From Candidatus Ethanoperedens thermophilum (GTDB lineage Archaea > Halobacteriota > Methanosarcinia > Methanosarcinales > EX4572-44), in the NCBI GenBank assembly GCA_012910725.1, contig WNEG01000057.1, forward strand, positions 1 through 10,408: a stretch of DNA of 10,408 nt, in the 5' to 3' direction. Numbering within the stretch: position 1 is the first letter of the stretch; each line of letters opens with the position of its first letter. The notes under the pieces are model-generated. The model saw only the letters and a list, made by a program, of their open reading frames with translations. It had not been told where the DNA came from and made no database searches. The position numbers and the translations under genes are program-made. Shown piece by piece: positions 5,625-10,408 of this stretch.

Positions 5625-5660
5625 GGTTAATGTGGTTTTCGTATGTAACCCTATATATCC
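5625..5660 (-). promoter_or_regulatory. Promoter of the ESCRT-like/AAA operon
   Basis: GGATATATAGG with its TATA core at 5652-5658, preceded by an A-run on the minus strand, lies about 55 bases before the ATG at 5600. A start about 25 bases further on would give a leader of roughly 27 bases holding the GGGAGGT ribosome binding site. This is the clearest TATA box of the intergenic region and points away from the fwd operon. Confidence 0.5.
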
Positions 5661-5782
5661 TTTTTGGTTGTAACTCATACTCCTGTTGTGGCGATTCTCT
5701 ACACGTCTTATCGATGTACTTGCATACTATATGTACAAAGCAGCATCAAGCACTGAAACTAATCAAGAATTATTTTTCTGCA

Positions 5783-5804
5783 CTTGATTGCTAACGCAAT
5801 CAAG
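5783..5804. repeat. Perfect 9-bp inverted repeat at the edge of the hairpin array
   Basis: CTTGATTGC (5783-5791) and GCAATCAAG (5796-5804) pair perfectly across a TAAC loop. The right arm is the beginning of the first 47-bp unit. AATCAAGAATTATTTT also occurs at 5761, so a degenerate unit appears to precede the array. Confidence 0.7.
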
Positions 5805-6062
5805 AATTATTTTCTGTACAACGAAGTTGTGCAGTGCTTCTCGCAATCAAGAATTATTTTCTGTACAACGAAGTTGTGCAGTGCTTCTCGCAATCGAGAG
5901 TTGTTTCCGTACACGGAGTGTGCGGTTCTGTACAACGAAGTTGTGCAGTGCTTCTCGCAATCAAGAATTATTTTCTGTACAACGAAGTTGTGCAGTGCTT
6001 CTCGCAATCGAGAGTTGTTTCCGTACACGGAGTGTGCGGTTCTGTACAACGAAGTTGTGCAG
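5795..6062. repeat. Array of seven related hairpins (47-bp and 67-bp units; 114-bp tandem period)
   Basis: The order is A-A-B-A-B. A units of 47 bp start at 5795, 5842 and 5956. B units of 67 bp start at 5889 and 6003. A+B (5842-5955) is repeated almost perfectly at 5956-6062, period 114. Hairpin alpha has stem arms CTGTACAAC and GTTGTGCAG around GAA and occurs at 5814, 5861, 5928, 5975 and 6042. Hairpin beta has arms CCGTACAC and GTGTGCGG around GGA and occurs at 5907 and 6021. The two types differ at several stem positions, yet each keeps pairing, including one G-T wobble at the same place. The array sits between two divergent promoters. No protein coding is likely. It may act as RNA structure or as protein-binding sites. 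Confidence 0.9.
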
Positions 6063-6117
6063 TTTCTTTAAGCATCTACCAGAACAAAAAGGACGGGTTT
6101 TTATGTAGGGAGGTTTC
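6063..6117 (+). promoter_or_regulatory. Region before the fwd operon: possible TATA box and strong ribosome binding site
   Basis: TTTCTTTAAG (6063-6072) begins just after the last hairpin and lies about 50 bases before the ATG at 6118, the same distance as the TATA box of the divergent operon. GGGAGGT at 6108-6114 precedes the ATG with 3 bases between. A second candidate box, CTATATG near 5727-5733, would place the whole hairpin array inside the fwd leader RNA. The sequence does not decide between them. Confidence 0.35.
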
Positions 6118-6156
6118 ATGGTTGTACACAAGGTGTATATTAAGGTGTTACTATGA
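6118..6156 (+). CDS. Possible 12-codon leader peptide coupled to fwdD
   Basis: ATG 6118-6120 opens a frame of 12 codons (MVVHKVYIKVLL) ending in TGA 6154-6156, which overlaps the fwdD ATG (6153-6155) as ATGA. Its ribosome binding site, GGGAGGT, is stronger than the AAGGTG that serves fwdD from inside this frame. Such a short upstream frame could deliver ribosomes to fwdD or act as a regulatory leader. It is not in frame with fwdD, so it is not an N-terminal extension. Confidence 0.4.
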   Translation: MVVHKVYIKVLL

Positions 6157-6533
6157 AGTGTGATGTGAATATAATTACTGGTAGAACGATTGACCAGGGT
6201 GCTAATATTGATAACAAATTATCTTCTGACTATTTTAATGCCTGTGCCCGCTGTGAAATAGGTGCTGAAGATCTGGAAACACTTGGTCTTCTGGAAGGAA
6301 GCCACGTAAAAGTCTCAACAAAGTTTGGCAGTGTAGTAGTCTCTGTTGCACTCTGTGATGGGAACATGAGGGGTGTTGCATTCATCCCGATGGGTCCATG
6401 GGCTAATGCAGTGGTGAACCCTGATACACACGGCTGCGGCATGCCGGGATTTAAAGGTGTATTGGGCAGCCTTGAGCCTACTGATGAAAAACCGCTCGAC
6501 TTGAAAGCATTTATGAGTTTGTGCAGGGAGTGA
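6153..6533 (+). CDS. fwdD: Formylmethanofuran dehydrogenase subunit D
   Basis: This 126-residue protein is the separate molybdopterin-dinucleotide-binding domain of the enzyme. The start IITGRTIDQG is the family's N-terminal signature, followed by a double-psi-barrel core with EGSHVKVSTKFGSVVVSV (residues about 49-66) and IPMGPWANAVVNPDT (about 78-92), which contacts the pterin cofactor. It completes the cofactor site of FwdB, where CO2 is reduced to formate in the first step of methanogenesis, or the reverse in C1 oxidation. ATG 6153 has AAGGTG 5 bases upstream and overlaps the possible leader peptide. The end lies 5 bases before the fwdB ATG. The length is normal. Confidence 0.95.
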   Translation: MKCDVNIITGRTIDQGANIDNKLSSDYFNACARCEIGAEDLETLGLLEGSHVKVSTKFGSVVVSVALCDGNMRGVAFIPMGPWANAVVNPDTHGCGMPGFKGVLGSLEPTDEKPLDLKAFMSLCRE

Positions 6534-6538
6534 TATGT

Positions 6539-7831
6539 ATGGAAATTACTGATGCGATCTGTTCATTCTGTGGCTCTCTCTGCGATGATCTGACCGTGAA
6601 GGTTGAGGACAACAAAATAGTAGATGTAAGGCGAGCATGCAGGCTTGGTGCAGGTAAAATGCTTGGACACGAGAGGATTAACTCGCCAATGATTAGAAAC
6701 GAAGCTGGAAAATTGGAGGAAGTATCCAGTGATTCGGCAATCGACAGGGCTTCACAGATTCTTCTTCATGCAAAGCGCCCACTCCTGTACGGCTGGGCTT
6801 CCACGTCATGTGAAGCGCAGAGCAAGGGAATTCTGCTTGGCGAAATTCTTGGTGCAGTGGTCGATAGCACTGCATCGGTCTGTCACGGCCCAACCACGCT
6901 CGGAGTGCAGGAAAAGGGTTTGCCGACTGCCAGTCTCGGTCAGATTAAAAACCGTGCTGATCTAATCATCTTCTGGGGATGCAACCCAATTCATGCACAC
7001 CCGCGACACATGAGCAGGTACTCCGGGTATCTACCTGGTTTTTTCCTTGATCGTGGTCGTCAGAATCGCAAGTTTGTAACAGTAGATGTTCGGATGACTG
7101 AGACCGCTGCCATCTCTGATGAGTTTTTACAGATAGAGCAGGGCAGTGATTATGTGGTGCTCTCTTCCCTCCGGGCGATTATAAACGGCAAAGGCGATCT
7201 TGTGCCAGACGTGGTTGGAGGTGTCTCAAAAGAAGAATTGATGCATCTTTCTGATATGATGCGCTCGTGCAGGTTCGGGGCGTTCTTTTTTGGTATGGGT
7301 TTAACCCAGAGTAAAGCCAAGTATAAAAATATTGACTGCGCCCTTTCACTGACAAACGATCTTAACACACGCACCAAGTTTGTTATAACTCCCCTGCGCG
7401 GGCACTATAATGTTACAGGTTTTGGCCAGGTGTGCTCATGGCAGACTGGTTTTCCAGCGGTTGACCTGTCACGAGGAGCGCCATACTATAATCCTGGTGA
7501 GATGTCAGCGAATGACCTGTTGATGCGGGATGAAGTGGATGCGTCACTCGTCGTAGCATCAGACCCTGCTGCTCATTTCCCTAACGCGTCGGTGCGTAAT
7601 CTTGCAAAGTCCCCTCTCATCCAGATCGATCCTTATGCTAATGCAACTACTGAGATTGCTGATGTGGTAATTCCAACCGCTATAGTTGGAGTGGAAACAG
7701 AAGGAACGGCTTATCGGATGGATGGCCTCTCCTTGCGGCTAAGGAAACTGGTGGATTCTGATTATCCAAGTGACGAAGAAATTCTTGATAAAATAATAAA
7801 AAAGGTTAGTCGAAATGGTGATGTCTGTTGA
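6539..7831 (+). CDS. fwdB: Formylmethanofuran dehydrogenase subunit B (W/Mo catalytic subunit)
   Basis: I chose ATG 6539 (430 aa), which has GGGAGTGAT 5 bases upstream; a GTG in frame at 6521 would add six residues and overlap fwdD. Cys8-x2-Cys11-x3-Cys15 and Cys34 bind one [4Fe-4S] cluster. Cys115 in SVCHGPTT is the expected tungsten/molybdenum ligand. It is coded by TGT, so this is a cysteine and not a selenocysteine enzyme. Further formate-dehydrogenase-like blocks are IIFWGCNPIHAHPRHMSRYS, VTVDVRMTETA, DASLVVASDPAAHFP and the ending IVGVETEGTAYRMDG. The subunit reduces CO2 to formate with low-potential ferredoxin electrons. The stop overlaps the fwdA start as TTGA. The electron-relay subunits are not in this window. 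Confidence 0.96.
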   Translation: MEITDAICSFCGSLCDDLTVKVEDNKIVDVRRACRLGAGKMLGHERINSPMIRNEAGKLEEVSSDSAIDRASQILLHAKRPLLYGWASTSCEAQSKGILLGEILGAVVDSTASVCHGPTTLGVQEKGLPTASLGQIKNRADLIIFWGCNPIHAHPRHMSRYSGYLPGFFLDRGRQNRKFVTVDVRMTETAAISDEFLQIEQGSDYVVLSSLRAIINGKGDLVPDVVGGVSKEELMHLSDMMRSCRFGAFFFGMGLTQSKAKYKNIDCALSLTNDLNTRTKFVITPLRGHYNVTGFGQVCSWQTGFPAVDLSRGAPYYNPGEMSANDLLMRDEVDASLVVASDPAAHFPNASVRNLAKSPLIQIDPYANATTEIADVVIPTAIVGVETEGTAYRMDGLSLRLRKLVDSDYPSDEEILDKIIKKVSRNGDVC

Positions 7832-9537
7832 GTGAATTACTGATTAAAAATGGTCGGGTGTTTGACCCTATAAATAGTATTAACGGCGATATAATGGATA
7901 TTGCTATAAAAAATGGAAAAATTGTAGATGACGTATCTCTATCACCGAATACAAAGGTTATTGATGCTTCTTCAATGATTGTTATGCCGGGAGGCGTGGA
8001 CGCGCACTCTCATATTGCAGGTAGTAAGGTTAATTCCGGCAGGATCATGCGTCCGGATGACGGCAGATCTGGTATCGAGAAGCGCACAAAGATTACTCGT
8101 CCATGCAGTGGTTATACCGTACCCAACACCTTTGCCATGGGCTATAGATATGCTAAACTCGGGTACACCACGGTCTTTGAAGCAGCCATACCAATCCTGC
8201 ATGCTCGTCACACTCACGAAGAGTTTGGAGATATTCCAATCATTGACAAAGGCGGGCTGGTTCTTTTCGGCAGCAACTGGCAGGTAATGGAAGCTGTGCG
8301 CGAGAATGATATTGAAAAGCTTGCAGCTTATGTCGCATGGGGACTCTCTGCAAGCCGCGGGTATGGTGTGAAAATCGTCAACCCGGGTGGAGGCGAAGCA
8401 TGGGGTTTTGGAAAAAACGTTTCTGGCTTACATGATACAGTGCCAAACTTTGACGTTACGCCTGCTGAAATAATAACAAGTCTTGCAAAAGCAAACGAGA
8501 TGCTGCACCTTCCCCACTCGATACACCTTCACTGCAATCTTCTTGGAACACCTGGAAACTATAAAACCACTATCGAGACGATGAAACTTCTTGAGCACAT
8601 CAAACCAGGCATGGATAGGCAGGTAGTTCATATCACGCACCTAACTTTTAACGCTTGGGGGGGCACAAACTGGGGCGATTTCGAGTCAAAGGCCGATGCA
8701 GTGGCAGACTACCTTAATCAACACGACCATGTTACTGTTGATATGGGGCAGTTAATATTTGGAAATGCTACCACCATGACCGCGGATGGGCCCATGCAAT
8801 ATGCTAATGCCCGCCTTCTCAATGCCAGGTGGACCAATGGAGATGTGGAACTGGAGGATGCAAGTGGTGTAGTACCGCTTTCCTATATTCGAAAAATGTA
8901 TATACATGACATTATGTGGGCGGTTGGGCTTGAGGTTGCATTATTAACCAGGAATCCCTGGCAGGTATTACTCACCACAGACCATCCAAACGGAGGGCCA
9001 TTTGTCAATTATCCAGAGGTGATCGCACTGTTGATGAGTGCACAAAAGCGAGAGGAAGAGATGTTAAAGCTCTCTAATAAAATGAGAGACCGCACAACGC
9101 TTTCTGGAATTGAACGGGAGCTTGATTGGTATGATATTGCCATAAAAACACGTGCATCGCACGCAAAAATACTTGGTTTAACAGATCATGGAAAAGGTCA
9201 TCTTGGAGCTGGTGCTGATGCGGATGTTACCATTTATCACATCAACCCTGATCGGGTAGATGCAGGTCGTGAGCATGCAACCGTTAAGAAAGCCTTTGAA
9301 AAACCAGCATACACGATAAAAGATGGAGAAGTGGTTGCAATGAATGGAGAAATAACAGCAACACCAGCAGGCAGAACATTCTGGGTGAATGCAAGCGTGC
9401 CAGAAGAACACAATACGAGATTAATGAGGGACCTTCGCTTGAAGTTCAGGAAGTACTACTCAATCAACTTAGCAAACTACATGGTGCAGGATAACTATGT
9501 GAAGCATCCAGTGGTAATTAAGGCAGGAGGAAGCTGA
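7828..9537 (+). CDS. fwdA: Formylmethanofuran dehydrogenase subunit A (amidohydrolase)
   Basis: This 569-residue dinuclear-metal amidohydrolase makes formylmethanofuran from formate and methanofuran after formate reaches it through an internal tunnel. Visible metal-site residues are H60 and H62 in DAHSHIAG, K182 in GVKIVNPGG (the carboxylated Lys of the family), H233/H235 in SIHLHCN, H268/H271 in VHITHL and D385 in LTTDHPNGGPF. The start is TTG 7828, the only start possible before an in-frame TGA; GGTGAT 5 bases upstream supports it. The start codon overlaps the fwdB stop. The length matches the family and no key residue is missing. The gene ends two bases before the ATG of fwdC. Confidence 0.97.
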   Translation: MSELLIKNGRVFDPINSINGDIMDIAIKNGKIVDDVSLSPNTKVIDASSMIVMPGGVDAHSHIAGSKVNSGRIMRPDDGRSGIEKRTKITRPCSGYTVPNTFAMGYRYAKLGYTTVFEAAIPILHARHTHEEFGDIPIIDKGGLVLFGSNWQVMEAVRENDIEKLAAYVAWGLSASRGYGVKIVNPGGGEAWGFGKNVSGLHDTVPNFDVTPAEIITSLAKANEMLHLPHSIHLHCNLLGTPGNYKTTIETMKLLEHIKPGMDRQVVHITHLTFNAWGGTNWGDFESKADAVADYLNQHDHVTVDMGQLIFGNATTMTADGPMQYANARLLNARWTNGDVELEDASGVVPLSYIRKMYIHDIMWAVGLEVALLTRNPWQVLLTTDHPNGGPFVNYPEVIALLMSAQKREEEMLKLSNKMRDRTTLSGIERELDWYDIAIKTRASHAKILGLTDHGKGHLGAGADADVTIYHINPDRVDAGREHATVKKAFEKPAYTIKDGEVVAMNGEITATPAGRTFWVNASVPEEHNTRLMRDLRLKFRKYYSINLANYMVQDNYVKHPVVIKAGGS

Positions 9538-9539
9538 AG

Positions 9540-10301
9540 ATGCAGACAGTAACTCTTACCCCAATCATACAGAGTAAAATTTCCATCGAGGCAGAAACCA
9601 TCACCCCAGACAACTTTGCAGGTAAAACAGGCGAGGAAATCGAAAATATCACAATATGGGAGGGTAATCATAAAACCAGGCTCTTTGAATTCTTTAAGAT
9701 TGCTCTAGAAGGGAAAGACAGCCCGGAAAATACCAAAATCATAATCAATGGGAGTATACCAAGAGTGAAACGAGTTGGTGAAGGCATGACCGATGGGATG
9801 ATTCTAATCAATGGTGATGTTGACATGCATGTCGGTGCAAAAATGTGCGGCGGTGTAATCACAGTCAAAGGAAGCGCAGACTCGTGGGCAGGACGTGAAA
9901 TGAAAGGTGGTGAGCTTATTATAGGGGGTGATGCAGGTTATTATCTTGGTGCAGGCTATCGCGGAGAATCCTGCGGCATGCGCGGCGGGAAAATCATCGT
10001 CTTTGGCGATGTAAAAGACTATGCAGGAGAACATATATGTGGTGGAGAGATACTCATAAAAGGCAGTGCTGGACTCATGCCTGGCATATCCAACAATGGC
10101 GGCATTATTACTATTGAAGGAAATACCAGCATGCCAGGTGCTGAAATGAAGAAAGGGACGATTAAAATAAACGGTGTGGTAGAAACACTTGTACCTTCAT
10201 ATAAACAAGAAGACGATGAAGAGATAAACGGCATAGTCTACAATAAATACACGGGCGATGTTGTGGCAGGCGGTAAAGGAAGTTTGTACATAAAAAGATG
10301 A
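9540..10301 (+). CDS. fwdC: Formylmethanofuran dehydrogenase subunit C
   Basis: This 253-residue protein is built mostly of glycine-rich repeats of the GltB-C-terminal/FwdC type, forming a right-handed beta helix. From about residue 68 the pattern G-x-G-x2-V/I-x-M/A-G-x-x-M-x-G-G recurs: MTDGMILINGDVDMHVGAKM, MCGGVITVKGSADSWAG, MKGGELIIGGDAGYYLGAGY, MRGGKIIVFGDV, ICGGEILIKGSA and NGGIITIEGN. In the complex, FwdC is a structural subunit that fastens FwdA to the rest. ATG 9540 has AGGAGG 8-9 bases upstream, within the end of fwdA. The next frame starts in an ATGA overlap at its stop, so the operon continues to the right. Confidence 0.95.
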   Translation: MQTVTLTPIIQSKISIEAETITPDNFAGKTGEEIENITIWEGNHKTRLFEFFKIALEGKDSPENTKIIINGSIPRVKRVGEGMTDGMILINGDVDMHVGAKMCGGVITVKGSADSWAGREMKGGELIIGGDAGYYLGAGYRGESCGMRGGKIIVFGDVKDYAGEHICGGEILIKGSAGLMPGISNNGGIITIEGNTSMPGAEMKKGTIKINGVVETLVPSYKQEDDEEINGIVYNKYTGDVVAGGKGSLYIKR

Positions 10302-10408
10302 ATTATAAGATAGTACCCTTGATAGATAACCTGTACTTGCTGAGTAATGGAAAAAAACAGCAGCTTGCAACAAGAAACAAAACGGCAGCAAAAACCATCC
10401 ATGATGAG
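10298..10408 (+). CDS. Unrecognised gene, partial at the right edge
   Basis: ATG 10298-10300 overlaps the fwdC stop as ATGA, and the frame is open for 37 codons to the window edge. The visible residues (MNYKIVPLIDNLYLLSNGKK, then QQLATRNKTAAKTIHDE) are basic and show no cysteine clusters, so it does not look like the start of a polyferredoxin subunit. I do not recognise it. Coupling to fwdC suggests the same transcript. The only nearby purine run (GGAAG) is far upstream, so expression may depend on coupling. Confidence 0.5.
   Translation, partial: MNYKIVPLIDNLYLLSNGKKQQLATRNKTAAKTIHDE

Noticed and set aside
5795..6062. CRISPR array
   Set aside because: The repeated units are contiguous and there are no unique spacers. 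No cas gene is nearby.
5784..6163. Several 80-109-codon frames across the hairpin array on both strands
   Set aside because: They are products of the repeats. The 114-bp period is a multiple of three, so open frames persist in parallel, and the peptides are repetitive with no start signal.
6881..6883. Selenocysteine at the metal-binding position of FwdB
   Set aside because: The codon at the SVCHGPT position is TGT, not TGA, so it is an ordinary cysteine.
1..10408. Insertion sequences, tRNA or rRNA genes
   Set aside because: I saw no transposase motif, terminal inverted repeats with target duplications, or RNA gene signatures in the window.

Overview
The window looks archaeal and probably euryarchaeal. 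It carries a run of genes for tungsten/molybdenum formylmethanofuran dehydrogenase (fwdD-fwdB-fwdA-fwdC), the C1 enzyme of methanogens, anaerobic methane/alkane oxidisers and Archaeoglobus relatives. Several genes have archaeal-style upstream regions: a TATA-like box about 35-55 bases before the start codon and a GGAGG/GGTGAT-type ribosome binding site. The density of toxin-antitoxin genes and the secreted PEGA protein would suit a methanogen or ANME-type archaeon, but nothing in the window fixes the species.

Layout. (1) 1-670, minus: a partial exported protein with a PEGA domain, running off the left edge. (2) 701-1080, minus: small membrane-type ORFs and a broken copy of a 146-bp segment. 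(3) 1188-3704, minus: a defence/stress island with three toxin-antitoxin modules, HepT/MntA (1188-1830), TumE/TumA-type (1953-2620) and MazF/AbrB-type (3197-3704). The second copy of the 146-bp segment (2720-2865) lies inside two small ORFs that head the TumA-TumE operon. The two 146-bp copies are in direct orientation and bracket HepT/MntA and TumE/TumA. (4) 3795-5600, minus: a two-gene operon of a basic-to-acidic coiled-coil protein with ESCRT-III/Snf7-like layout and, starting at its stop codon, an AAA ATPase with an MIT-like N-terminus (Vps4/CdvC-like). This is the best candidate for a less-described system. (5) 5601-6117: a 0.5-kb divergent intergenic region with an array of seven related hairpins of two types, whose stems are kept by paired base changes. 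(6) 6118-10301, plus: a possible 12-codon leader peptide and then fwdDBAC, all tightly coupled. (7) 10298 to the right edge, plus: the start of an unrecognised gene overlapping fwdC by four bases.

Working together: FwdD and FwdB form the tungsto/molybdopterin formate dehydrogenase half, FwdA is the dinuclear-metal amidohydrolase that condenses formate with methanofuran, and FwdC is the beta-helix scaffold. The polyferredoxin-type subunits are not in the window. The hairpin array lies between the ESCRT-like operon and the fwd operon, so it could influence either. The toxin-antitoxin island reads as accessory DNA next to two core-type operons.
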